From assembly GCA_920105625.2 (NCBI GenBank), contig OV050030.1, forward strand, positions 351,602,425-351,666,424: 64,000 nucleotides of DNA, in the 5' to 3' direction. A program made the position numbers and the translations under genes. Numbering within the stretch: the stretch's first letter is position 1; every line of letters begins with the position of its first letter. The notes under the pieces were generated by a model. The model was given only the letters and a program-made list of their open reading frames with translations. It ran no database searches and was not told the DNA's origin. Of this stretch, positions 46,641 to 57,234 are shown piece after piece. This stretch comes from Clusia tigrina (Eukaryota; Arthropoda; Insecta; Diptera; Clusiidae).

Positions 46641-47345
46641 CATGTCGATGTGTTCGCTCTTTTGTTTAGGCCACTTGCTCGTGTGTTCGTACAGAAACGG
46701 GGGTCAAGTGCCAAATCGAATTCGCCAGCTCGGCATGCCGCGGCAGCTGTACTTCCTCGGGAAACGATGTCAGCTGGATTTCTGTTAGTTGGTACGTGTC
46801 TCCAATGAGCAGCAGCAGTTAGATCTTGAATCTCCGACACTCTGTTGCCAACAAAAGTAGAAAGCGTAGCGGAATGCAACTTGAGCCAGTAAAGTACAAT
46901 CTGCGAATCTGTCCAAAGATATATATCGATATTGTAATTAGAAAAAAGTGATTTTATTTTTGCTAAAAGTCTAGCAAGAAGAAGTGCGCCGCAGAGCTCC
47001 AGCTTTGGCAATGATTGCTTTTTGATAGACACGACTCTCGACTTTGCAGTAAAAAGATTAACGCGAATAGTTCCCGTATTATCTACAGTACGTGTATAAA
47101 TTCCGCAACCATAAGCACGAATCGATGAATCGCAGAATTCATGAAGCTGATGGGATTTTAAATTGGTTGATAGGCGTGGAATTTTTATTGATGAAAGCTC
47201 TGATAAACTGGCAACGAAGTTTAGCCAAGCGAACTGATCATTCTGAGGAACAGATTCATCCCAGTCGAGGTTTAGCAGCCATAGTTCCTGAAGAAGGATT
47301 TTAGCGGTAATGATAATTGTGCCAAGAGACCAAATGGATCGAACA
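46634..47345 (-). pseudogene. BEL 2 RT connection and RNase H, copy 1
   Basis: Open 47371-46634. Connection block TIIITAKILLQELWLLNLDWDE, RNase H with LHEFCDSSIRAYGCGIYT (Asp), LPKLELCGALLLARLL (Glu) and IYLWTDSQIVLYWL (Asp), ending HVPTNRNPADIVSRGS. Catalytic residues look intact. 46809-47345 is duplicated at 47889-48408 with ~93-95% identity by eye. Confidence 0.87.
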
Positions 47346-47930
47346 ATGCTCGTTCCTTTCAGGAGTTTCAACTACGCTCATGTGACCCAGACTTTCATAT
47401 TCCTCCGTGAAGGCGACGTATTGCGTCTTGAGCTCTGGAGACCGTGACAACCGCCGTTCCAACGAGTTAAACCTTCGCAACGCTATTGTGTATGAGTCAC
47501 CCAAGCAAGCCGGATCATCCTTGTATGGCAGTTTGACGATTACTCTGCCACTTAAATCTCGGGTCACTGTGTTAGTGTATAGGCGTTCGCAACTGTGTTG
47601 TTCACGGGTCCAATGCTCTTCCCAACCGGTATCCACCAGATGCCTCCCGAACTCAGACCATAACAGTCGCAAGAATTATTGGATCCAACGACGAATTGTT
47701 TATGGTGCACCAGCTTCCCTTGAGGTTGAAAGCAACATTGAAGTCGACGGATGTGGGTCAGATCCACGATGCAGCAAGCTATGATGTTGTTGCACTTAAG
47801 CGACGATGAGCAGTTGGAGAGTTGATGCCCCTTTGACAAGCAGTTGATGCAAAGGCCTTGCCTTTTTGCATGGTCAAAACGTTGAGCCACAGCAGCAGTA
47901 AGATTTTGTATCTCCGACACTCTGTCGCCA
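47345..47930 (-). pseudogene. BEL 2 out-of-order duplicate of Gag knuckle, protease edge and pre-RT
   Basis: 47613-47890 duplicates part of 50235-50530 (zinc knuckle LCINCLSKGHQLSNC and the following segment). 47380-47612 duplicates 49470-49701 (pre-RT segment EQHSCERLYTNTVTRDLSG through LERRLSRSPELK). Both lie downstream of RNase H copy 2 in the element's reading direction, which is the wrong place. Most of the protease between them is missing. Confidence 0.85.
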
Positions 47931-49142
47931 ACAAAAGTAGAAAGCGTACCGGAATGCAACCTGTCCAAAGATATACATCGAAATTGTAATTAGAAAAAAG
48001 TGATTTTATTTTTGCAAAAAGTCTAGCAAGAAGAAGTGCGCCGCAGAGCTCCAGCTTTGGCAATGATTGCTTTTTGATATGCGCGACTCTCGACTTTGCA
48101 GTAAAAAGATTAGCGCGAATATCTCCAGTATTATCTACAGTACGTGTATAAATTCCGCAACCATAAGCACGAATCGATGAATCGCAGAATTCATGAAGCT
48201 GAAGGGATTTTAAATTGGCTGATAGGCAATAGCGTGGAATTTTTATTGATGAAAGCTCTGATAAACTGGCGACGAAGTTTAGCCCAGCGAACTGAAGATT
48301 CTGAGGAACAGATTCATCCCAGTCGATATTTAGTAGCCAAAGTTCCTGAAGAAGGATTTTTGCGGTGATGATAATTGGTGCCAAGAGACCAAATGGATCG
48401 AACAATGAGGATGCAATTGAGAGGATAGTTCTTTTCGTTATTCGTCCGTTGAGGGCTTGACTAGGTTCAAAAGAAAATAAAAATAAATCGTGAGTTTGAT
48501 CCCACTTTATGGCAAGTGTACTCGTAACAGACGTGTCGATGTTTAAGTCTTTTACGAAACCTTCACTTCTAAATTGTTGATGATTGGATTGCCATTTTGT
48601 CAAATCAAGTCCGGCCAATTTTAAAAGAGCTGTTACCTCATTTTTTATGCGTGATAACTCCGCAAGCGTGTCAGCTCCGCACAACATTTACAACATTTGA
48701 ACCAACTGCAAACAGGCTTTGAACGGCGAGAAACGGTGCAGCTGCCATTCCATACGTGACTGTGTTAAGCAGGAATGTTCGAATGTTTTCATGAGGTGAA
48801 CTTCTCCATAAAATATATTGGAACTTTCGACCTTCTGGACTCACTAGCACCTGTCGGTACATTTTATCGATGTCAGCGGTAAGCGCAAACCGATTTAGGT
48901 GAAAACGTAGATCTAGGATTACGAGCTCGATTTGCAATGTAGGTCCCACCATTTGTATGTCGTTGAGTGATTTTTGAGTTGTGGTTCTGCATGATGCGTC
49001 GAAATTGACCCTCAAATTCGTCGATGTGCTGTTTGGCTTCAAGACGTAGTGGTGTGGAATATAATAGTGTGGCTCGTTCCATTCGGGAGTTTGAACTAAA
49101 TTCTAAAGTGTTGATGGTTGGAATGCCATTTTGCTGAATCAA
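47930..49142 (-). pseudogene. BEL 2 RT fingers/palm fragment plus RNase H, copy 2
   Basis: 49142-48671 encodes the RT N-terminal half: LKPNSTSTNLRVNFDASCRT, then LTADIDKMYRQVLVSPEGR with the first catalytic Asp. A deletion at ~48690 removes the YVDD loop present in 49219-49232. 48687-47940 gives the thumb (SSLFDPFGLLAPIIITAKI) and the first two-thirds of RNase H, ending at VYLWTG where it switches to the Gag knuckle duplicate. Confidence 0.85.
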
Positions 49143-49149
49143 GTCCGCT

Positions 49150-49739
49150 TAATTTTAAAAGAGCTGTTACCTCATTTTATATGCGTGATAACTCCGTAAG
49201 CGTGTCAGCTACGCACAAAAAATCGTCAACGTAAAATGATGACCTTACAACATTTGAACCATCTTCAAACTGTATTGCGTGTTGTTCGGCGAGATATACC
49301 AGGCTCCGAACAGCGAGAGACGGTGCAGAAGCCATTCCATACGTAACTGTGTTGAGTTGGAATGTTCGAATGTTTTCATGAGGTGAACTTCTCCATAAAA
49401 TATATTGGAATCTCCGATCTTCTGGACGATGTGTGGCTCCTTCAATTCGGGAGTTTGAACTGCGCCCATGTGACCCAGACTTTCATATTCCTCCATTAAG
49501 GCGACGTATTGCGTCTTGAGTTCTGGAGATCGTGACAACCGCCGTTCCAACGAGTTAAACCTTCGCAACGCTGTTGTGTAGGAGTCAGCCAAGCAAGCCG
49601 GATCATCCTTGAATGGAAGTTTGACGATTACTCTGCCACTTAAATCTCGGGTCACTGTGTTAGTGTATAGGCGTTCGCAACTGTGTTGTTCACGGGTCCA
49701 TGCGTCTGCCGTTGTCGACACATCTTCAAGCACCCACAA
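49150..49739 (-). pseudogene. BEL 2 pre-RT and RT palm fragment with YVDD
   Basis: Starts after the protease with WTREQHSCERLYTNTV, through YESLGHMGAVQTPEL, then jumps into the middle of RT (IFYGEVHLMKTFEHS onward), skipping the fingers. The catalytic SFYVDDFL block is readable in a shifted frame near 49215-49238. The missing fingers segment is found just downstream, in the duplicate at 48873-49142. Confidence 0.82.
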
Positions 49740-49745
49740 TCGTTC

Positions 49746-50588
49746 CTATTTGGATTCTTTAGACTGATCGCATTTCAGGAGACATGTAGTGGTGCAGAGC
49801 TTCGTAGTGCTCGCTTGAAAGCGACCTGAAATAACCCAACCTAACAATGTTTTCTGTAACATTGGCAAATTATGTCCGACTTTGATTTGGCTGACCGCAA
49901 GAAGACTGAAAAATCTCTCTGTTTCCAGCAGCAAATCGATTTTCTTTGATTTGTTAAATTGACTATCTGCTAGTACAATATTCTGTGGGATGTTCCAAGA
50001 TGAGACATCTACTCGTATGTCTGGATCCGGTTGGTATGCGATATGCGATGTAATATAAAATGGAAGCTCAAACTCATTTGCTTGCGATTTTATATTAGTA
50101 TTAGTAATAAATTTAATATTTGTTGCTGACTTACCAATACTTTGAATTTGAATGTTATGCTTGCTTCGTGGTAACAACAGTTTCTGTGAGAACTCATCCG
50201 TCATGAGATTCACTTGTGAGCAAGACTCCAACAATTCTCTTCCCAACCGGTATCCACCAGATGCATCCCGAACTAAGACCATAGCAGTCGCAAGAATTAT
50301 TTGATCCAACGACGAATTGTTTAAGTGGGTGTGTACAGCAGCTTCCCTCGAGGTTGAAGGCAACATTGAAGTCGACGAATCTGGAGCAGATCCACGATGC
50401 AGCAAGCTATGATGTTGTTGAGAGCTAACCCTGCACTTATGCGACAACGAGCAGTTGGAGAGTTGATGCCCCTTTGACAAGCAGTTGATGCAAAGGCCTT
50501 GCCTTTTTGCATGGTCAAAGCATTGAGCCACAGTGAGGGCCTTGAAGCGATCGCAGTTGAAAATCTTGTGGTTGACACTTGAACACAT
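49746..50588 (-). pseudogene. BEL 2 nucleocapsid knuckle and protease
   Basis: Open for 280 codons. Starts with MCSSVNHKIFNCDRF and LCINCLSKGHQLSNCSLSHKC (Cys/His clusters). The protease catalytic region reads RELLESCSQVNLMTDEF where BEL proteases usually have D-S-G-S or D-S-C-S. The catalytic Asp is Glu here, so the protease is probably dead. The domain continues through VDVSSWNIPQNIVLADSQF, which mirrors BEL 1 (ISKWPIPKNITLADP). Confidence 0.85.
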
Positions 50589-50589
50589 T

Positions 50590-51523
50590 AAACATTTAGA
50601 ATTAGAGCAAACAAACGAATATCCTTTTCGTTGGTTTCTTGATTTATGAGCCTTGTTTTCAGCTTGATGTACTCGCGTTCAAGTATGACCATGTTCGATT
50701 GAATCCAAATATTGGCAGTGTCGCTCTAAAACCTTTGAGCATCCCAAGTCGGTAATGTTTTGAAATCCATTTGCGATTTGTCTCCTCATCAGCTTTCTGC
50801 AGTACAAGGTAAATCAACATAGCTTGAGAAATTTGGCTGTCAGTTCCCAATGACAGTAATGAGCCGTAGATAGCAGACGCCAACAAGACTCCTTAACTGC
50901 GCATCGCTGGACTTGCAGACTGACGACAGTTCAAAAAGCGTCGAAATATTCTCCAAGAATATTAGTGTTCGGTTCTCATACCTACCTCTAAGCCTTTCGA
51001 ATGCCTTGGGGTAGTTTTCATTTGTGACCTGGAAGGCATCAATGGTTTCTAAAGCCGGACCCTGGAGACAATTCCGCAAATGGTTAAACTTTTCGATATT
51101 TGACAAATTAAATTCCCGATCGATTATTTGCTTGAAAGACGTCATGAAATTATGGTACTCAGAATATTTTCAATCGAACGAAGGAAGCTTGAGTTTAGGT
51201 AACTTTGAACTAGATTGCATGACGCAATTAGTATCTGACAAAGTAGAATTGTGATCTTCAGCTAGCTGCGATTGAATGGCAAGCTTCGCTGTAATGTACA
51301 ATTCCTCCAATTCAGCACGACCACCATCTTCACAGTCTTGTTTTTCAATTTCCGTTTGTGTTGATAGGACTTGTTTGAAGTACGGCTCAAGGATACCCAA
51401 TCTGCTTCGATATTCAGGAACGGATAGCAACTTACCACCTGGTCGCAGGCTAGCTTCCACAATGTTCTTTATGCGTGTAATATTTTTTTTTGTATTAGCG
51501 CGTTGCTGTTTTAATTCCTCCAA
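50590..51523 (-). pseudogene. gag: BEL 2 gag (DUF1759-type)
   Basis: 51523-51170 starts MEELKQQRANTKKNITRIKN and ends KLPKLKLPSFD, the lead-in to a DUF1759-type Gag core. The core follows in another frame at 51145-50840 (FNHLRNCLQGPALETIDAFQV, RLRGRYENRTLIFLENI). The rest, 50886-50659, is shifted again. No full-length protein possible. Confidence 0.82.
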
Positions 51524-51539
51524 AGTCGTTGCAAAATAA

Positions 51540-52175
51540 AAAAAGGTATAGATTTAGTTAAAAAGTATATTTAATATCTGATAAAACTTGACCAAGTGCA
51601 GCGTAACCAGCAACGGATTCAAAAAATGAAACCGTATTCGAGGAAACGTTATACAGCAGCGGCAACCAAATATGTATGTAACGTAGGAATACCGTACTCA
51701 CAAACTATGTAACTAAAGTGCCTGTTAGCGATGCGATGAACGAGAGCAACGACAAATAGGAAAATACCCTTACAAAATGTTTGTTGGGTTACGATGATCT
51801 AGCGCAGCGAGATGGGCAGCACAACCGAATTAAGCACAATAGCGAAAACGGAACGTAGTCAGGCAGCGGCAGCAGAGCGTACGTGAGAGTACGAAAATAC
51901 GAAAACAGCGCAACTGGCAGAATGCAGTAGGCGACAGCGGCACTACAGCGGTAACGCAGCGACGTAGCAAGGTAGCGGCAGCTGCTAATAATCACAGCGG
52001 TAACAAAGCAGCGGTGATGAACAAAAAAACGGCGTTTTTTGGACTTCCAAATAACGGCTGTATTAATAAAATGTATTAAATGATGCTCCAGAGTCTAACG
52101 TTGTCCATCACATACGTGAGCGATACGAACAACAAACCTATATATTAAGAAATTCAAATTTATCTAAAAGCACTA
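51540..52175 (-). other. BEL 2 untranslated leader
   Basis: Between the primer site and Gag. No conserved ORF. It contains cag/cgg-rich simple stretches (gcagcggcaac, gcggtaacgcagcg) on the plus strand at 51650-52020. Confidence 0.6.
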
Positions 52176-52193
52176 GTCCCTGCTCGGGCGCCA
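52176..52193 (-). other. Primer-binding site, tRNA-Lys-like
   Basis: On the minus strand TGGCGCCCGAGCAGGGAC, five bases after the 5' LTR. It matches the complement of a tRNA-Lys(UUU)-type 3' end except for one base. The same tRNA class primes several other retroelement groups. Confidence 0.7.
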
Positions 52194-52198
52194 AAAAA

Positions 52199-52431
52199 TG
52201 TTGGATTGGGAGAGTTTTCCTCAACCACGAAAATTACAAAAAACTGTACCGAATGTAAGTACGTTCGGCGAACGATGTGGCTGCGAGCTGGTCAACGGTT
52301 AGACTAATTTATTTTGCATATTAATGTTATGAGAGTGCATGATAACAACACCTATACGTGTATGAGTTAATAGATATGCAGCTGCTCTCACGCGATGGTA
52401 AGTGAAGCGAGTCCCAATCTGTGACCCAACA
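52199..52431 (-). repeat. 5' LTR of BEL 2
   Basis: 233 bp, TG...CA ends, partner of 44902-45131. Confidence 0.92.
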
Positions 52432-52436
52432 ACCAC

Positions 52437-53060
52437 TTCTTTCTCATTAAACAACAAAGTTACAGTCAATGTCTCGTAATCAATTTTGCTTTGCGATCTT
52501 ATTATCAAATCTCCGCCTAAGATTCAGTCTGCTGTATAGGATATTTTGAATCTACTAATTGGAATTTATGAATGCATTAATTGCCATCAATGTTTAATTT
52601 AAGCTTTGTCACGCCTAAATAATATACATATCTCTTCATTTGTCATTCCTGTTAGTTTACACTTTTCATCAGGGTAATGCTCATTATCTACGAACTTTAT
52701 TGTCACTTTCCGCAGAGATATAGCCGCACCTGTATCTATCAGAAATGTTATATCATGTTTTTTATATTTTAGAGTTACGAAATTCGTGATATCCGATATA
52801 CTCCTACATTTAATTTGGCTGTCCAGAATGCCGTTGCATTCAGAGCCTTTTGTTGTTCCCTCATCATGGCGCTGGTTGTCTGAGCTATTAAAATTGTTAG
52901 GGCTATTGAACGTTGTTCTGTTGTTAAATGTAGAGTTTGTGCGGTTATTGCCTCTGTTCGTATTGTTGTAGGTAATGTTTCTGTTTGAATTAGTTGCCGC
53001 TATTGTTTCTGCTGTTTTTGTTGTTGTTAATGTAGTTTCGCTTAAAATGTGTATTACTAT
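52437..53060 (-). pseudogene. gypsy gag C-terminus and protease (element D), right part
   Basis: Minus strand. Asn/Thr-rich Gag tail (NNRTTFNSPNNFNSSDNQ) at 52880-53050, then the protease with FLIDTGAAISL (catalytic Asp) at ~52700-52750. A later block GGDLIIRSQSKIDYETLTVTLLF (divided by shifts) runs at 52430-52510 to the BEL 2 insertion point. Frames are broken. The family is gypsy-type by motif; relation to elements A/C is possible but not shown. Confidence 0.75.
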
Positions 53061-53269
53061 TGTAGTTATTGTTAGCCTCGTTTCACAATAGACGGCAACG
53101 CGCGGCTTTGGATATCACGGCAATGGTAAGCATAATAAACATCCACAACAAACACTCAAATCCAAAGCAATATTTAAAATTGCGATGCCGCTGCCGACCC
53201 CCGTCAGCTCTATATAAAATTAGTAGCCAAGTGCCACAAAATTATTTTTCCACCGAAATTTAAAAAAGG
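53061..53269. other. Short unassigned stretch
   Basis: Between the gypsy and Helitron fragments. GC-richer than its surroundings (ctgacgggggtcggcagcgg on the minus strand). No family recognised. Confidence 0.4.
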
Positions 53270-54640
53270 TCTCGTCATTTTTCCCCAGAATTATATATAT
53301 TTTTGCCTATTAAATAAATTAATTCTCTTAATTTCGCCTTAAATAAACGCACAATGATTTCAGGGCGAACATTTTCCGAATCATTTTGATGTATGTTACT
53401 CGAAATTTCAGACCAATTTGAATTGCAAGTGATTGTCACAAATAACGATGGTGTACCAACATGTTGACAATGGCCACTGCATCGAGGTAATTTCGATGCA
53501 TGTTTCGAGGATACCCGGCGAAAGAAGATGGCATTTTTCTCCCTAATTGATCACTGCCATCAGGATCCGACTCAAGATAATTTGACAAGTTATTAGAAAC
53601 TTCTGTCCTGAATTACGCTTGATTTTCTTTTATGAATTGAAGACGTATGTTCAATCTACGATCCATAGCATAAATAAATTTTGCGAACGTTGCAATAGAC
53701 GAAAATCATACCTGATTGCCTGTCTATATGATGCATATTACAGCGCAGTGACATAATGTCGTGATTTATTTGACATACCTGACGTTGAAGGCAAAATTAA
53801 AGGAATATAAACATGCCACCCAGTGTCACCATTTGGAAATGACTATGGGTAGTCCAATGTATCTAATGGTGAATCCAAAACAGATATATTCCTAATGGTG
53901 CCACTCGTGTTCGAAAAGGACAGCATATTTCTTTCGAATGGTGGTTCCCATTCAACTGTACTAAAAATGACAGAAACATTCGTTGCAATTGCATCGTTAT
54001 AATGTCGAATATCGGTATGGCGATTGACGGTTATAACCATACAAATTTCTCTATCAATATTCTCAGCCCTCGCACAATGATCTCTCATTGCAACGAAGGA
54101 TCGAACGAAATAATTGACACATTGCAATTCAGTATAAATTTCTTTCATTAAATTTGCATTACGTGACTGATTAACTTGCTGCGTAACCTATATGTGGCTG
54201 CGATGTCAAGATTATAAAAATAAAAGTTGCAGTCAATGGAATCGTTCTATGATAGAATACGTCGTGAATTTTAAAATGTCTTCGGAGCTAACCATAGCAA
54301 ACGATGATTTAAAACCCCGAATATTGTTCAAATAATTTTTTGATGGCTCCCTAATTAACTAAATCTTAAACCCTCGAACAAATTATTAAGAGATATGTTT
54401 TGTGTAAGAGGAGGCAAGACAACTTTACGTTTATCACAACACAGAGTGAATTCTGTTCTATTTCGCGCAGTAAGTTTTGCTCCAAAGTGCAGTGCTCCAC
54501 AAAACCCACATCTTAAACAGAAATTACACGGAATTTCATTTAATCCACTTTTAAATGCATCAAGTACAGAAAGGGAATTATCACCATTATTATCAATGTT
54601 CAAATTTCTATTTTTATTTACCAATTGTTCATTTAAATTT
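53270..54640 (-). pseudogene. Helitron Rep/helicase protein, N-terminal fragment
   Basis: Minus strand. 54624-54355 holds the Helitron N-terminal zinc motif: CGFCGALHFGAKL followed by FTLCCDKRKVVLPPL. 54148-53843 holds ICMVITVNRHTDIRHYND and, further on, SPLDTLDYP, where the family has blocks of this kind before the PLLFP motif. 53560-53290 in shifted frames reads YPRNMHRNYLDA and PSLFVTITCNSNWSEI, typical of the Helitron-like N domain just before the HUH nuclease. The HUH motif and helicase would lie left of 53270 and are absent. Stops and shifts throughout. A rolling-circle transposon remnant. Confidence 0.8.
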
Positions 54641-55317
54641 TTACTAGTATTCCCCCCTATAAAGTACGAAATTCAATATCGTCAAATATTTCTCTATTTG
54701 ACAATTATGATCAATGAGAATATTTGGAATTGAGGTCAATATATTAGTAAGATAAAATTAATGAAATTATTATTTAATTATTATTTTTTGATTTGGTTGT
54801 TTTTTCAAAGTACTACTCAAATCATAGGCTTTCAAAGTGTGAAAGGAGCAGTTGAAATCAATCGATAAATATATAGATTTGTAATGTATGAAAAAGTTTA
54901 ATATGCATTTATATTTGTTATCGAACTTGGTGAAATAAAATAAACAAATTTTTCTTTTTATCATTTTTCCGAATCATATTATTATTTCCTTTTGCTGATA
55001 AAAAATAATATAAAGTTTATAACTATTTATTCTAATTATTCCTCTTTTCTTTGCCTACTTCAAATTTGTGAAATGGGAATTTGAGTACAAAGGAACTCTT
55101 TTTGGCGAACAGAACCCGCGAACGCTGGTAGAGAGCGAATTTTTCTCGGAGAAAACAACAACAACAAAATCTAATACACTGGGCGCTGTTGTTGTTGTTT
55201 CTTATATGGGGAACTGTGACAATGATTTTAATCCAGTTAATGACAACATATGAAAATACTGAATACATTCTGTAAATCTACATGACAGTACCCTTCATAT
55301 GAAAATTGAAAATCTGG
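54641..55317. other. No gene recognised
   Basis: AT-rich. A small potential hairpin of AAC/GTT trinucleotide runs (aacaacaacaa at ~55156-55168 and ttgttgttgttt at ~55189-55200) flanks a 20-bp loop. Confidence 0.5.
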
Positions 55318-55677
55318 TTAATAGGAAGCTTGTAAAAGGGTATAGAAAAAATATGCTTCGGTATTCATATATGACCCGTTGTGAATTTCTTCGCTCAGTT
55401 GCAGATCTGAGGCCGAATCGTCAACATCGTTGACGAATAAATCGTGACGTAAAAATGTGAATATCGGATCATCAGACGTGAATGTTCTGGTCATATCGTA
55501 ATTCGAATTGGGAACTTTCATTCGATAATTAATTGGCTGTCGTAAGCGCGCATAGTTAGGAATTTTAAAAATGTAAATAAACTTAAAATATATGCAAATA
55601 TATATAATTATGTAACTATTTTTTTTATTTTCAGGACTAACTACAATAAATGAAATAGACTTCCAAGCTGCGCGCAA
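55318..55677 (-). other. Unrecognised 119-codon ORF
   Basis: Minus-strand open frame with an acidic stretch (FVNDVDDSASDLQLSEEIHN). On the plus strand a polypyrimidine tract plus AG (tttttattttcag, ~55623-55635) resembles a 3' splice site, followed by a short open stretch reading TINEIDFQAARKESERPTYF. Either could be a fragment of a host gene or chance. I do not recognise the family. Confidence 0.25.
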
Positions 55678-56299
55678 GGAAAGTGAACGGCCTACATACT
55701 TTGAGGAGATCTAACTGAAGATTTAAACGCTGTAGAGCCTCCAATTAAGGAGACAAAGTTGTGGAAAGAAGTGTGTTATTAATATTTTTAATCAAAATCA
55801 ACGTCAATGAATTCTTTATTTTAGGCTTTTGCAGATCAAATATATAATGCCAAAGGAAACTGTCCTTCAACAAGGCCTCAAAACGGCGATCAGTTGGAGG
55901 GCCTTTCCAAAAGAAGATGCTAACTCCAGTTGAGCAGCTCCTCGTTGAAGCAGCCGGACTAGAAGCTTGCGTGGAAGGTAGCAGGTCTGTCCCAACGTTT
56001 GGGAATATGAGATCACCCTCACCTGCAGCCCTCTTAAGTAGAAGTGAAGGCTACTTCACATGATCCATTTTGTGGATTTCTGTATGGTTTACGCGAGAGT
56101 CGGATATTGAAATAAATATGTATTACTTCCACAAGCGATTTAAAATTTTAAGGAATTTAATGTTCCACAGGGGCCATGAATCATGTTCTTAGTAATCGAC
56201 AACATATTGTCGAACTAGACGCTGACATTTCAATATGTGATTGTCCTCATTTTCATGATCCATTTTTGATTGTTAGATAATTTCTCTACGAAGGTCAAG
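55678..56299. other. No gene firmly recognised
   Basis: A moderately GC stretch at 55850-56030 could be exonic or old element sequence. No motif supports a call. Confidence 0.35.
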
Positions 56300-56665
56300 G
56301 TGAAATTTTCATTAAAATCGGTTCATAAACACATGTGAAATAAAGGTTTTTAAATTTTCGAAACAACATCAACATAAAAATGACTTTCATCTTCAATGTT
56401 GACGCCCAAAAGCTGTTCTATTTGATTGAGGCTAAAAGGTTAATTTATAATTATAAAGACTGTGAGTATTAAATCAGGGGCTAGTTTAGCCCACACATAC
56501 TGTGTTCTAAAACACTTTGCACAGCACCTAAAGAAAAGCCAATTTTAAAGAGGCAGACCTTGAATTTCAATGTATATGATTTTATCAGAAAATCTTAAAC
56601 CCTTTATTTCACATGTGTTTATGAACCGACTTTAATTACACACTGACCTTCTTAGTGAAATGATC
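56300..56665. repeat. Inverted-repeat (MITE-like) element
   Basis: The segment cggttcataaacacatgtga plus aataaagg (~56320-56350) recurs inverted at ~56595-56630. Looser similarity extends outward to aaggtca at both ends, giving ~65-bp arms around a ~235-bp non-coding centre. Confidence 0.65.
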
Positions 56666-56689
56666 TTTCAAAACATATATATATACCCC

Positions 56690-57000
56690 TTACCTTTAAA
56701 AAAGGTAAATAGGGTATACTAATTTTGTGCTTTTGAAAGGGGTTGCAATTTCGAGAAGGAGGCATGGTAGGTATGGACATATATATATATACAGATATGA
56801 TCAGAATCATTTTCTAAGCACTTTTTATTTTGTCCGTCCGTCTGTCCGTCTGTGGCCACTTTTTTCCTACTCCGTTAGAGCTATCTTAATGAAATTTTGC
56901 AAAAGTGTAGCCTGCACAAAGATACAGAACCAGATTGCTATATGAGCCGATTTGGACAGAGACCACGCCTACTTCTAGCGGGTGGCGTCTTGTGATATAA
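56690..57000 (+). repeat. Dispersed non-coding repeat with GTCCGTCCGTCTGTC motif
   Basis: Contains aaatagggtatactaatttt, then tgtccgtccgtctgtccgtc (56830-56850) and a run ending ggccgcc-like cacgcctacttct. Such a string is familiar as a dispersed repeat in fly genomes. No coding capacity. Confidence 0.5.
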
Positions 57001-57234
57001 AATAAATTGAAATGAAAAGAAAGCATCTTCATGTATGGTATTGGATTTGTATACCCTTTACCCACAGTCTTCGACTATCACTCGTTGTGATCACATCATT
57101 TTTGTTAAGACCGGAACTCACAGTTCTTTACTCAAATAAAATAACGTTATTACTTTTTCTAATTTACTCCTCTCTTCTATCTTATACCTTGAAAATACAT
57201 TTTCGGTCGCGAGAATACACTCATTATAATCAGA

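Larger units (their letters stand above)
44902..52431 (-). mobile_element. BEL/Pao retrotransposon 2, internally rearranged
   Basis: 7.5 kb on the minus strand. LTRs at 52199-52431 (5') and 44902-45131 (3') begin TGTTGGGTCACAGATTGGGA and differ by roughly 7% by eye. A perfect 5-bp target duplication ACCAC flanks it (44897-44901; 52432-52436). 5 bp is the normal BEL/Pao length. Gag, protease, RT, RNase H and integrase sequences are all present, but parts of the interior occur twice and out of order (see separate entries). No envelope gene seen. Confidence 0.93.

Noticed and set aside
52176..52193. Primer site almost identical to that of primate lentiviruses
   Set aside because: The similarity only reflects use of tRNA-Lys(UUU). 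All surrounding coding sequence is BEL/Pao, so no lentiviral relationship is implied.
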